From Scalesia atractyloides (Eukaryota > Streptophyta > Magnoliopsida > Asterales > Asteraceae): a stretch of 64,000 bases of DNA. The stretch covers positions 12,702,988 to 12,766,987 of the forward strand of contig CAMTDV010000002.1 in the NCBI GenBank assembly GCA_947069175.1. The letters run 5' to 3'. The notes under the pieces were generated by a model. The model saw only the letters and a program-made list of their open reading frames with translations, ran no database searches and was not told the origin of the DNA. Positions 22,013 through 33,562 of this stretch are shown here, piece after piece (position 1 is the stretch's first letter; every line of letters begins with the position of its first letter). A program made the position numbers and the translations under genes.

Positions 22013-23074
22013 GTGTTTAGCCATCAACCGGAGTGCTAAAAACAGTTTGCATTTGCTAAAACTAAAAACAAACAAAAGTAGTTAATGAACCTCAACATAC
22101 CAAAACACTTGGAAACCACATTGCCACACGAATCTTGTAGCAATCTCCAAAGTCCAGTATATCCTGCAAATAGTCAACAAGATTTACCACTACAAGCCCA
22201 ACTACTACACAAGAAAATGAAACAAAACATACATAGGAATCTTGTGAGGCAATTGCTCTGAACATAAAAAAAAAATAAACAGTCAAGAAATCAGACTATC
22301 AGAGGAACTTCATGTTAGACATGTCAAGAAACTTTAATCTGCAAGCATCCGTTTAACTTTTTCAAAAGCAAAAATGAAAAAGATTGAATATGTATCTTTA
22401 ACATACTTTTGTTCCATGTATCTGATGAAAATGTATCTTTAACATACTTCTGTTCCATGTATCTGATGAAAATGTATAAACCAACATATATAGTTTTAAA
22501 TATCTCACATGTTTCATAAACTGTAAACTGAAAGCAACATCTATATGTTGTGACTTTTATATAAAATGAAATGATGATCCAGAAAAATAAACAATAATGA
22601 TATTATTCACTAGACAGATTATTATCACGGTGATTAAAAGTATGACATTTGTGTTTTGATTCAATATCGGAAAAGGGGAAAACGGTTAGGGTTTTGGAAC
22701 TTGAAGCCGGAGAAAGAATGAAACTTATGGAGCTTTCTGATCAGCGAAATTAAACTAGATAAGTGTCCTCATTAAATTGAAATCGTAAGAAACGCAATAT
22801 TTCAAATCATGAAACCCTAACGGTAGGTTATGATTTATAAGAACAAACGAAACGCATGCATGTTACGTGTTAATGTGCTTCATCGTTATTATTTCATACA
22901 AACAAAAAGTGTAAAATGTAAAAACGTCTACTAGTTTTAGTGTTTTTTGTTTATTTCATCGAAAATCATTTTTTTATGTAAAATATCAAAATTGTCTATG
23001 AGGTTTAGCCATTTTTACTTGTTCCTTCCAAAATAACTTTCTTTTGTACATTTGAGTCATTTATGTTTGGGTTT
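22013..23074. other. Gene-free stretch
   Basis: No gene recognised. It contains a perfect-looking ~42-bp direct repeat (next entry) and, at 22680-22720, a TTAGGGTTTTGG motif that could be a decayed promoter or 5' end of something on the - strand, without a readable coding part. Confidence 0.4.
22390..22474. repeat. Two tandem copies of a ~42-bp unit
   Basis: The words ATGTATCTTTAACATACTT and GTTCCATGTATCTGATGAAA occur twice in succession, differing at one base (TTTTG versus TTCTG). Confidence 0.85.
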
Positions 23075-23245
23075 TATTGTCATTTCATTCTTGAGTTTGA
23101 TAATTTATTGCAACTTTCGTCCCTCAAAATTTGGCTCTCAGAGATAAAAATGGCAAAGTTTCAAACTTTATGAATGTAAATACATTTCATGGACATAAGG
23201 CGCAAAAGTGGTCAAACCTCAAGGATGAAAATGGCATTTCACTTA
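23075..23245. repeat. Dispersed direct repeat, left copy
   Basis: Matches 24225-24400 at roughly four of five bases by eye: both contain CTTGAGTTTGA, AATTTATTGC, AATTTGGCTCT, GTTTCAAAC and end in AAAATG(G/A)CATTT. Together they bracket a ~1-kb interval. Confidence 0.65.
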
Positions 23246-23250
23246 GCTAA

Positions 23251-23830
23251 TGTTACACCCTCAATTTTTACATGCGGAGTTTTATTTCAAGACGCGTGAC
23301 TGACCATGATCTAGCCACTAATAATGTGGAACCAAACATTTAAAACCATAAAAGCCTCACTAATAACATGATTAGCGATATAGTTTTTAATTATCCAAAA
23401 CAAAGTTTATGTTGCAGCAGAAAAATAAAGTAAAACTCATCAAAGGCTTAAAACCACAGGTTTAATAAATGTTCAAAACATAAAGTTTTAACAAACCACC
23501 AACTCCAGCCGATTGCAATGCCCGTCCATAGTTGTACCTACTTACCTAAAAAGCATGCAACTACGTGCCAACAATAAAGTTGGCGAATTCACAAAATTGA
23601 GTTTAGCAAAAGTAAAGTTCACAAAAGTTTTTTATTTATGTATGACTCGGTAGCTAACCCTCGTCAAACGACTAAACTGTGTACCGAATGCTGACCTTTC
23701 GTTTGTGCCCTCGTTAATGTCTATCAACATTAATGCAAGAGTGAAGGTTAGAAGTTCACACCCGACCTCCAGCACGGTGTGAGGTTTGTCAAACCTAACA
23801 ATGCTATCAATTAATACCCCGCGCATGCCC
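23251..23830 (-). mobile_element. Possible truncated gypsy LTR
   Basis: Starts TGTTACACCCTC (the reverse of a GTGTAACA LTR end) and shares the GTTGGCGAATTCAC motif seen near the 3' end of E1 and E2 (TTGGCGAGTGAA-type). The other end is not defined and no TATA or target duplication is visible. Confidence 0.35.
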
Positions 23831-24224
23831 ACCTGGCAAACCGTTTTTTGCCAAGAGGTTTGGGACGAAAATGTTGAGTTTTACGGCCAAAAAGTTGAGT
23901 TTCCAGGCCATAAAAAAGTTTTCCAGCGAAAAAGGAGTTTTCCAGCAACTTCAATAATTGGGACTTTTACTAGAAAAAAGTTTCTAAAGGTCCGTAACAA
24001 GGTCACAAAGAGGTTTGGGACGAAAATGTTGAGTTTTCTGGCCAAAAATGAGTTTTTCGGCCAAAAACGTTTTTCCGACGACTGAAGACTAGCGGTGTTA
24101 GGGTTCTGTTAGTCAGGGTCCATTAGAGGCTAATACGTAAATAGTTGGGACTGTCAGTGGTTGTTTTTTAAGTTGGGATTGTTGACGGCTAATAGCGAAT
24201 AGTTGGGATTATTAAAATCAAATA

Positions 24225-24400
24225 TTCCTTGTCATTTTCATCCTTGAGTTTGACAATTTATTGCGATTTTCGTCACTCGAAATTTGGCTCTTAGGATGAA
24301 AATGACAAGGTTTCAAACGTTTTGGATGCAAATACACTTACGGACAAAAAGCACAAAAGTGATCAAACCTCATGAACAAAAATGACATTTTACCCGGCAA
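24225..24400. repeat. Dispersed direct repeat, right copy
   Basis: Partner of 23075-23245. Just left of it, 23850-24085 contains its own internal near-repeats (GGTTTGGGACGAAAATGTTG at about 23858 and 24011). Confidence 0.65.
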
Positions 24401-24797
24401 AAAATTACTTTTCTCGATAGAAACTTCAGAGGTGTTGTTATTTTTAATACATGTTATCTTTTATTTAAGGACGATGTAAATTGTGAAACACAATATAAAT
24501 GATTAAAAGTTGGATTGTATTTTATTGTAAACTATTTAAAACGGTTAGATGAGGACATGTTAATAATACTAGAAAACATAGTGACTAAAGATGGAGAATT
24601 CAAAGACGTATTGTTTGGGATGCAACAATGTCAAGGTTAAGCTAACTATAATTTTAGGATATAAATTGTATATAAAAAGAAGTTTATGAACTTGCCGGAT
24701 AGATAAAAGAAAGTATTTAGATCATACGGTGTGGACGGAGAAATATAGCGACGCCATGCACACCTGTCCGTCAACTGCGTGAGGCTTAAGGCGGTAG

Positions 24798-25833
24798 CAG
24801 GGGCGGAATCAGTTAAGGCCCAGGGGTTGCAATGGCACCGCCTAAGCTCCAGCCCACAAATGTAAATAAACTTAGAAATTGAATTAAAAAACTTTGGGCA
24901 GCCAAGCATTTTACTAATAAGCACCCTTAAGGCCCCTTGCCAGAATCAAATCCACATTGAACATGATCCATCACAAAATCAAATCCCTCAACAACGCAAA
25001 AGCGAAATCTAGGTCACAAGCATTGTACCAAATCAATACGAAAACTGAAAACCGTTGACACCGCAATCATTCCAGCCTATAATCATAGAAGAAGATGGTT
25101 TTGTCTTTCCTGCAGTTGAGTAAAAATCTTGTGAAGGAGATGTTGATGATCTTATGATGTCTCTCGTCTCATTTGTTTTTCCAAAGTTACTATCCCAATA
25201 GAGTGCCTCCACAAGCAAGCTTTTTTCAGTTGAGATATGTATGACACCACATTTAAATTTTCTAGTTAGAGGATTAAAAAATAAATATTTTATTGGTGTA
25301 TTTGATTTTTTTTCAATCGTATCACATTATATGATTTTTGTCGTGAGTTTTTCCAGTGACTTTTAAATTCCTGTACACTTGTAAAAAATAAGTAACTGTT
25401 ACCGATTAAGAGTTATAGGAAATTATATATGTCATTGCCATCAAATTATTTTGTCAAATGCTTATTGTTTTATCAAACTCTATCTTTTGTCATTATTTGT
25501 CATTCTTTGACGTTAATCAGCTAGTGTTAGAGTTATTATATTACACATCTCCTTCAATCTCATATTTTGTATTTCGATTAGTTTGAAGGCAATCACCCAC
25601 TTAAGGCCTCGAGCAGTTGTCGTCATGCACCGCTAAAAGGTTAGTAAATCAACTTCTTTCTTGCTCTTCATTTGCTCTGTACACATGTTTTGATGGCCTT
25701 AGTTTTATCGCTTTAGATAGTGGTTAAATTTAGCATACTTAGTCTTAACTGACTGTTTTCCCTGTTCTATTTGACCCATATTGACTTGTCCACATTGTGC
25801 ACCCACTGACGACAAATCTTGGATCCGCCACTG
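24798..25833. mobile_element. Non-autonomous hAT-like transposon (1036 bp)
   Basis: Inverted termini CAGGGGCGGAATC (left) and, read inward from the right, CAGTGGCGGATCC. They are flanked by a perfect 8-bp duplication GGCGGTAG (24790-24797 and 25834-25841). An 8-bp duplication with CAGNGGCGGA ends is typical of Ac-like hAT elements. No transposase frame is found inside, so it would need a transposase in trans. Confidence 0.8.
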
Positions 25834-25841
25834 GGCGGTAG

Positions 25842-26071
25842 GATTTCCACCGGCATAGAGAACATATGGGGGTGACGTGACATGTTGTGAGTGGACATGC
25901 GTAATAGCCGTTGTGCGTAAACGATAAGTTTTTTTTATAAGTTACTTGTTAAAAATAAATAGTTTCCTTTATATAAACAACCCCTTCTTCCATTTTTTTA
26001 CAAACACTTACAATTCATCTAAATTTCTCTCAACTTGCTACACATTTCCACTTCAAAATTTTCAAATAAAA
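25842..26071. other. Non-coding DNA before Myb/SANT-like remnant
   Basis: AT-rich DNA with a TATATAAAC motif near 25969 about 100 bp upstream of the broken ORF; possibly its former promoter. Nothing else recognised. Confidence 0.4.
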
Positions 26072-26442
26072 AATGGCAACGATTCCGTGGACCGAAAAAG
26101 AGGACATCGCTTTGTGTGAATCGTGCGTAGAAGCGCTTACTCACTACACGCCTCGTAATCGCTCGAGGGGTCCGTTTTGGGGGCGTACTTTCCAATAATT
26201 TTGTATTCAAAGGGGTGTCAATGTAACATCACCCAAACCGTAGATGCACTTCTCTTCACATTTTAGGACTATTTGTTTGGATAGTGAAAGATTTGATACG
26301 GTGCACAACACGGAGGAAAATGAGGGTGGTGACCTTGCGGAAGACGACATCATGCAAGTCGCCCTCATCAACTATAGGCACGCCTACAAACGTGACTTTA
26401 AACAAGTTTCAGCGTGGCAGATAATTAGATTTTTTGTTTAAT
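26072..26442 (+). pseudogene. Broken Myb/SANT-like protein of Harbinger transposons
   Basis: Begins MATIPWTEKEDIALCESCVE, the start of a Myb/SANT-type DNA-binding helix set found in the accessory ORF1 of PIF/Harbinger transposons; many plant copies are mis-annotated as glutathione S-transferase T3-like. The first frame stops at 26198. The sequence continues in another frame with SHFRTICLDSERFDTV, EGGDLAEDDIMQVALINYRH and FKQVSAWQII. Internal stops, a shift and a missing middle show it is inactive. No Harbinger transposase is nearby, though a Harbinger MITE lies 1 kb downstream. Confidence 0.7.
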
Positions 26443-26692
26443 TATGTTTAGGTTTAACGTTTACTTTTAATCATGTAGTGTTTTTGTAAGTTTAATTCGT
26501 TTTAATTAGTATTAATGTTATTTTCTAAATTAAATAGAATTTATAAAATTTTGAATAACAAGATAATAATAAAAAGTGTGTGCCACGTATTGAATAATGT
26601 CACCCTTTCACGTCCATCTCACTCCTCCTGTTTTTGCACCGCGCCACTTTTCTGACGTGGCATCCACATATCGCACAACGACCACATTTCAA

Positions 26693-26715
26693 CCCCCCCC
26701 CCCCCCCCCCCCCCC
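26693..26715. repeat. Poly-C homopolymer (23 bp)
   Basis: Uninterrupted run of 23 C. Its true length is likely uncertain from sequencing. Confidence 0.9.
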
Positions 26716-27492
26716 TCGTATAGTCTTAGTTGTGATTATTAAGATGAGTTGGCCATCCTTGAAGTATAATATTATTTGGTGATATTTGACCAAATATTTT
26801 ATACTAACTCTCTGTAAGTTAAACATGTTAAGTCGAGTCTTAAACTCTATCTATTGAAACTCTCTGTAAGTTAAACGAGTTGAATCTAGTAAAAAACTCA
26901 ACACATTACTTACTCCAAAAGTAAAAAAATGATTATTATACAACATTTGTTATTTTTTAATAAATTGTTATTTTTGATTATCGTTTAAAATAAGTATATC
27001 GGAACGCTACATTCAAAATTTTGTAAAACTTTAAATCTTAAAAAAAAAGTATAAAAGAAAAACAAAATATGTCCAAAATTCTTTATAAACATTAAAATAA
27101 CAAAAAATAAATAAATAAATAAAAAACAAAGCAACTTGAGTATTACTGAACCTTGCATCGATCAGGGGGGTGTCAGGTATCGAACGCACATCAAACATAA
27201 CGGGTAGAATGTTGCTACCACGAGGGGAAGAGCTCAATTCTCTTTGAAATCCCAATTCACAACTTACATATAATTAAAGATGGTGGTGATGGTATTGTTG
27301 TCCATATTGACCACCATCTTTAATCTTTAATAATTTATATACATCATACACGTATATAATGGATGGCTGCACTTTGAAACATGTTAGATTGCAGGTTACT
27401 TGCATTATGTCACGTGTTTGTTGGTAACAACTGTCGCATTGGTTTGTAAGAAGTAGCGGGTCAGATTACAAAGTGTGTATTATTGGCAATTA
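26716..27492. other. Gene-free stretch
   Basis: AT-rich, with no gene recognised. The interval 27417-27490 is the left copy of a ~70-bp direct repeat (TTGTTGGTAACAACTG and GGTTTGTAAGAAGTAGCG) whose right copy is at 28267-28350. Confidence 0.5.
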
Positions 27493-27727
27493 GGCCCAGG
27501 GGTGTGGATCCCTTTCCCCCACCTCGCCACCTTCCCCTTCCCCCTTTAAGGGGTGTGGGGTGTCCTCATTCATCCTCTTCCAATAATATTAAGAGAGAGG
27601 CGGAGAGAATGTTATTCGGGGAACTCAAGGAAGAATCACCGTGGGCACCAAAATATCTTTAGGGGGCAGTGTTCCCCTTGGCCACATCACCTCCCCAAAG
27701 CTTTCCCCCTTCCCACACCCCTTCGCC
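27493..27727. mobile_element. Harbinger-type MITE (235 bp)
   Basis: Imperfect inverted termini GGCCCAGGGGTGTGG and GGCGAAGGGGTGTGG flanked by TTA on both sides (27490-27492 and 27728-27730), the 3-bp TWA duplication of PIF/Harbinger elements. GC-rich compared with its surroundings and non-coding. Confidence 0.7.
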
Positions 27728-27730
27728 TTA

Positions 27731-29820
27731 GTGTTGTTGTAAACGAACTGAAGCAAAAGAACCTTGTTAATGTTCATTCGTAGCATTAAACTTGTTCACG
27801 AACACGTTCAAATGAAATTTCTGATCGTTCATTAAGGAATTAACTTGTTGACGAACGGTTTGAGAACATAAGCAGACATATACCATTTAAAAGAACATTC
27901 TTAATCTCAAGCATTAAACACAACTACCTTGTTAAACACTTGATAAAATAATCATAAACATAATTATCCAAAAATAAAGGCCCAACTTAGATATAATAAT
28001 CATAAACATAATTATCCTAAAATAATGCTTCAAATATCTAAGTTTCTAATGACTGAACATAAACTAAACAAAACAAAGGACCATGAGTGGCCTAAACGGT
28101 AATAAACGAGCATATTACTAAACGTTCACGAATATAATTAAACGAACGTGACCTTTGTTCGTGTTCGTTAATTTATTTAATCGAACGTAAACAAACTTTC
28201 CGCCGAATGGTTTGCCGAACTTTTGGTTCGTTATGTAATGGGTGGCAACGGGTCAGATCGCATGTTCGATTTGTTGGTAACAACTGACATCACATTTGGT
28301 TTGTAAGAAGTAGCGAGTCAGATTGCGGACTATGTAGTGTTGGCGATACATCAGAGTGTATGTGTACATGTACAAAACTCCCGCCGCATCGCGCGCCCTG
28401 ACTCTCCAGTTAAATCCTAATACAAGTAAAGTGATGAATAAATAAAATACAAGATATAGAATTATTAATGCTAAATCAATTAAATTAATCAACAAAAAAA
28501 TTAAAGATATTTTGATCTGCCTTCGTGATTTCATACTTTTGACCAAAAAGTTCAGCTTGCCTAAATTTTATGCTGGATTGCTGGAAAGTAACTAGACCAT
28601 ATGCCACTATTTGAAGTACTCGTGTTCTTTAATTATTTTTTTTTTTTTTCTCACATCTTCTTCCCAAACAACAAATATGGAGCTTTATCTTTCGTAAAAT
28701 GATGGATGAAGACTTATTTCACTTTGCTATGGTTGCAAAACATGAAGGGTCATGTTAAAAGGAAGAGGTGGTCAAAAAAATAACGGATGCAGACCCTCTG
28801 CAAAAATATATGAAAAGATAGATAGCCGGAGAGCCAATGGACCCCTCGTACCCTCCCTAGTTCCGTGGGTGGTCAAGAGAAGTTAAAGACGATGGCGGTA
28901 GCCTCGATAATGGATTCCAATTCTTTAATAACAATCCACATACCATCCACACACAGTTTTTTATGATTGATGAAGAAAATAAACATGCTAATGACATGTT
29001 TGAGAATGTCAGAGATCTTCAAGCTACCAAAACACACTAATTCGTCGAATAACTTGGCCATAATCAAAACTGGGTTTGTAAGAACTTTGATCGTGTTATA
29101 CACTGTCATTCAATGTGATTTAGGCAATTCAACTACTATGTATACAACTCTTACAGAAGGTTAACAAAATAATTTCATTTAGTATTTGCTTTCTTTGTAG
29201 CATTTTTTACCATGTCATGTACACATTTGTTTCCTGCTCACGTAAATATTCACAACCAACATCGTAACAACACAAGAAATATAGTAAATTTTAAGCCATC
29301 GTTTACAAACAATACAAAAAATATTCAACTCTATTCTTAAAAGTAATTAACAGCAAGCAGATTGCCACAATGTATAATTGGCTTAAGAAGATGAAACCCA
29401 AATTGAGTAAAAAAAATTTAACAACTGGGTTATCTGATCATTTGTTTTATCAACTGACTAAGCCTATTGACTTGAAATCTGCTTGAGCCCATTGAAGTGT
29501 TTTCTTATTTAAATATTCTTTTTGGCAGAAAGAAAAGATCACAAGAAATAAAATATAACAAAACCAAATTAAATAATAAAAAACAACTCCAACCAGAGTA
29601 ATAAAAACAAATAACAGTTTGTATGCAAATATGCATCAACCTGACACCCAAACTCCAGCCAGATGTAGAAATACCATCTGTAAAATCCATATATCTATAC
29701 CCAACCCAGACTCTTATAACGCCCAAATTGGAACACAAACTGACCGACCCGTAACCATCACACAAAGCAAAAAACCCAAACCCGATAGACTGACTCCACT
29801 CCTGAATCAAAAGCACATTC
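27731..29820. other. Gene-free stretch and RANBP1 3' flank
   Basis: The interval 27760-28250 is dense in AACGAAC/GTTCGTT words, suggesting a decayed palindromic repeat element. 28267-28350 is the right copy of the ~70-bp direct repeat. No gene is recognised in 28350-29500. About 29520-29820 is probably the 3' UTR of the - strand RanBP1 gene. Confidence 0.45.
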
Positions 29821-31590
29821 TTACTCTTCTTTCTTCCCGGAATCAGCTGGTTTGACTTCATCAACCTTTTCAGCCGCATCCTCTTCGACTTCCTTGACTT
29901 TCTCTTCCTGCTTTTTCTCTTCATCCTTTTTATCTTCAACACTTAACTTCTCAAGAAGACCAGCAGCATTTGTAGCATCTTTGTTCTCTTCCTTGCCCTT
30001 TTGGGACTCGGCCACTTCTTGAAACGTTTCCATAAACTTTTTGCAATCTGTAATTCAAAAAATAACAAAACACATTACACAAAAAAACTCTATAAACAAA
30101 ATACAGTGCAATTCAAGATCGAGTAGAAAGACATGTTAAAAATTAATGCAAAACAGAGGGATGATCAGCATTGAAACTGTGATCATGTGCAAGAAATGGG
30201 ATGAAAATGAGATGTTGTAGCAACAATGTACATGAATGTTGGGAGAAGTCTAAGTTAGCATTCAATACTAGAATGCAACCCACGCCTTTTGTTACAACCC
30301 GACACCAAAGTACAGTATACGCAATGGTGTGTTACTTGATATCGAAGAGGTTGCGAGTGTCACAATGTCATAACTTTAACAAGGACCGGGGCCCTCTTCA
30401 TGTTTTACCAACATCTACTTCCCATCACCATATCTTGCTCAGACCTTTTACTTGCAACATCATTTCAATCCCAGTTTCGAAAATTAATTACCAATTACAT
30501 GATATAACTAAAATAACGGATAAAAAAATAACAATTTCAAAATAATGAGGTCAAAGGCGGTACGAATCTTTCCTAATGGGTCCAAGTCAGTACCTTAGTT
30601 TTAACCCGTTAACCCAAGCCCTGACCAAATCCATGAACTAGCATGTTAATGTTAGAACTTTTAAGTACTTGATTTGCAATGTGTAAGTTCAACTACTTAT
30701 GTTTGAAATATACTATGTTAACTTTGATGCATTTATGTTGACTTTGAAGTATTATATTCACAAAAAACATGAAAATTACATATAATTTCAACTCCTATTA
30801 ATCTCTATTAATTGCTAGTCGGTGACCACACCTCCGTACTATTCATCTATTGTATTTGTAAAATTTGTAAAACTAATAATGAAAAACCTAACTTAAACTC
30901 ACAAAACACAACTAAACAGTACAAATCAAAAGCTCAAACACTATACAAAACCAACAATATGCAGTTAATTAGAAGCAAACTTACTCTCAACTGATGCAAA
31001 TCTGATACAGAACAATTCATCCTTAAGTTCACCATCAGCAAAATCAGCAGCATGCCACACACAGGACTTATCATTACCAGCATGCTCTTGAACAGACATA
31101 CTAGAAACAACTACAACAACAACAACAAACTCAAAACAATTTCTCAAAACCTAAAAAACATTACATCTAACAAAAGCATATAACTACACTATTCAACAAT
31201 ACCTAAATGATTAGCACAGATCTTTAGGGTTTTCGATTGACGCATAACCAAACGAACTTTCTCAGTCTTCTTATGCTTCAAAAACCTAACGGATCCAGCA
31301 CCTCGTTCCTTCCACTGGTTTCCATCTTTATCGAACCGATACAACTTCGCTTTACTGAAAAATATCAAAATCATAAGAGTTATAAACATAACCGTAGACT
31401 ATAAAACAAATCAGATAGGAATAAGAATATAAAATTATTACAGATCTAAAATAGCGTCTTCGTCTTCTTCACCGGTACTGACGGCGACTTCTTCAAGCTT
31501 GATGATCGGAGCGACCTGAGCTCCGGTGTCTTCTTCTTCGGCGGCGGTGGTTTCCTCCTCCTCCTTGTGGTCTGGATCGTTGCTGGCCAT
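29821..31590 (-). CDS. RANBP1: Ran-binding protein 1 (RanBP1), four exons
   Basis: RanBP1 binds Ran-GTP in the cytoplasm and promotes GTP hydrolysis with RanGAP, completing nuclear export cycles. Exons on the - strand: 31590-31442, 31354-31203, 31110-30985 and 30047-29821, joined by GT-AG introns, giving 217 residues. Residues 1-25 are acidic. The Ran-binding domain spans about 26-155, with DTGAQVAPIIKLEEV, LYRFDKDGNQWKERG, LVMRQSKTLKICANH, CVWHAADFADGELKDE and LFCIRFAS. The C-terminal tail (about 155-217) is Lys/Glu-rich. Order and length match Arabidopsis RANBP1 proteins. Exon 3 is set to begin at the acceptor giving VVSSMSVQEH, which keeps family spacing. Intron 3 is long (937 bp). The gene appears intact. 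Confidence 0.94.
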
Positions 31591-31741
31591 TGGATTGAGG
31601 AGAGAGAGGATGAAGATGTGGATTGAACGGTGGAGAGAGAGTGAGATCGGCGGTTATGGAGCAAACGGCGGCCAGATGTGTGAGGGTTACGAGAATGGAG
31701 ATGTGAAGGGGTTTTTGTAATATGAATTGGATTTGTTGGAA

Positions 31742-31800
31742 GGTTTGGGCCGGCTTGGTTGAAGTTGTATCATGGGCTGGCTACTCGAGTTTGGGCTTAT
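31742..31800 (-). promoter_or_regulatory. Likely RANBP1 promoter region with TGGGCC/T motifs
   Basis: TGGGCC at 31745-31750 and TGGGCT motifs at about 31773 and 31792, lying 150-210 bp upstream of the ATG. These are site II-type elements common in housekeeping plant promoters. No clear TATA box. Confidence 0.4.
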
Positions 31801-31815
31801 TAACCAATTAGTAGC

Positions 31816-32388
31816 TAGAGATGGACCAAAAATAAAAACTGGATTGGATTTCCAAACCAGTTCGTAACCCTACCCAATTTGCCCTGCCATGCCGGTTGAG
31901 CCAAACGTTTTCATCCTCACTCAAACCGTCAGTTTATATATCGGTTCCCTTTCTCGTCACCTAAACCGGTTTAAACCCAAGCCAAAAAAATTAAATGTCG
32001 GTTTTGAGTACCGGTTTAGGACCCAAACCGGTTTCAAGGCACCTTGGATCGATTTGAATAGGGTTCAATTTGTTATTCACCCAACCCTGTTTATGACCCG
32101 AGCCGGTTTGAGTCAAACGGGTTTCAACCGACCCAAACCACAAGTTTATATAGTGGTTCCCCTTCTCGTCACATAAACCGGTTTTAACCCAGGCCAAAAG
32201 AATATCTTTTAAATACTGGTTTTGGGTACCGGTTTAGGACCCAGACCAGTTTCAAGCCGACTTGAATCGATTTGAATAGGATTCAAATGTTTTTCACCCA
32301 AACCGATTTATAATTTGTGTCGTTTCTCATCAAACCAGTTTTGACCAAAGTTGACCAGACGACTTGGTTTGTGACACAAACCGGTTTG
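31816..32388. mobile_element. hAT-like MITE interrupted by the Tat retrotransposon (left part)
   Basis: Starts TAGAGATGGACC and is filled with ACCGGTTT motifs. It is cut at 32388 by the Tat element and seems to resume at 46393-46419, where AAAAATCGGTTTGTACACC resembles the inner side of the hAT terminus TAGAGGTGTACAAATCGG. Outer target duplications cannot be confirmed. It includes two tandem ~212-bp units (about 31929-32140 and 32141-32340). Confidence 0.5.
31929..32340. repeat. Two tandem ~212-bp units within the MITE
   Basis: Both units run from GTTTATATA through CTTCTCGTCAC, AAACCGGTTT, GGTACCGGTTTAGGACCC-like and ATCGATTTGAATAGG to TTCACCCAA, with scattered differences. Confidence 0.75.
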
Positions 32389-33489
32389 TGGAGGGGTATG
32401 GTCCCAAAAACTATGCGCCTGTGCAAGGAACCACACCCTCAATGAACACATCACAAGAATAACCTTGCGCGCAATGCGCAACGGTGCGCCATTCTTGGAA
32501 CCAACAGGTTGCTAACAAACCATGCTCGCAATGCGCAACGTTATTACAACCTTGATACATGTCACACAACAAACCTTGCGCACACTGCGCAGGACCAAAT
32601 AACCCTAGAAGCACAGGACCTAGAAGCACAGGACCCTTGACCCTGCGCGGATCAAATAACCCTCTAGCCGCGAAGTCATAAAACCTTGCATAAGGACAAG
32701 ACCAAGATAAGGGCAACTCATAGTCTTGAGAACAAAAGGACTTAATCCCTACGACTCTGCGTTGGCCAGAAAGCACTGATAAATCCAGGTGGAAGGGAGA
32801 AGCGTAAAGAGGCATTGACAAAATACAAGGGTACAAAGTGGCAGAGCTGTGACCCAATAGCCGCTCGGCAGGTTGTGTCAAACTGCATCGCATGAACAGT
32901 GATGTAGAAGACAAACAGTATGCAAGGACGTACACGTGGCACCATCCAAACTCACGCCTAGCGACTGTCACATGATCTCCACTATCGGCTGTTTACAGGT
33001 CTGGCACCAGGGACAACTGCCATGACACGTGGCTCCAGTCACCATGCGCCAAGCGCACCTCCTGCCAAAGACCATTAATGGTCGATGCAGAGGAGACAGA
33101 ACGGATATCCCTGGTCGTTGGACCTAGGCCCAAGGCCCATCGGCCCATCTCCTACACATTTCACTTCGGCTATAAAATAAGGATCACACCGTAAGGTAAA
33201 ACCACGTTAACGTTATCCACAACGATATACATGCTTTCTAGCTCACTCACTAATTACTACTTGTTTATTGCCTTGTAATCCCAAATACTTACTCTCACGT
33301 CGGAGTATGGTCACGGAGAAAACCCTTCCCTTTTCTCTCGTGACGAGGCTAACGGTGTTGCTAGTTTTGCAGTTAACCTGAAGTGAGATTACCCAGAAGA
33401 GCAAACGAGAGACAACCTTTTATGTAGAGACATTGAGCTGTAACAAAGATGTACCCGGATATTCTCCTTGTTAAACCAGTGTTTCTTCA
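32389..33489 (+). repeat. 5' LTR of the Tat element
   Basis: TGGAGGGGTATGG...GTTTCTTCA, 1101 bp. It contains imperfect internal repeats of TTGCGCGCAATGCGCAAC-type words and a small tandem duplication (CTAGAAGCACAGGAC, about 32606-32635) not present in the 3' LTR. A TATA box (TATAAAATAAGG) is at 33171. Confidence 0.9.
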
Positions 33490-33507
33490 TTGGCGCCATC
33501 CGATTTT
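33490..33507 (+). other. Primer-binding-site-like sequence
   Basis: TTGGCGCCATCCGATTTT follows the 5' LTR immediately. TGGCGCC matches the 3' end (GGCGCCA) of the tRNAs used by Tat/Athila-type elements; the exact tRNA is not resolved from the remaining bases. Confidence 0.6.
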
Positions 33508-33562
33508 TTGCTCACTCTTGCATCTGTTTCTCGTTCGTTTTTTTCTCAAACTTCACGTTCAA

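Noticed and set aside
23632..24085. Coding frames around 23.6-24.1 kb
   Set aside because: The frames consist of internally repeated GGTTTGGGACG/GGCCAAAAA words and have no domain; non-coding repeat.
29505..29942. 145-codon basic frame on the - strand
   Set aside because: It overlaps the last RANBP1 exon in another frame; its Lys/Arg-rich start is the out-of-frame reading of the Lys/Glu-rich RanBP1 tail.
32411..32971. 186-codon frame on the - strand
   Set aside because: It lies wholly inside the Tat 5' LTR, is not preserved as such in the 3' LTR, and has no known domain.
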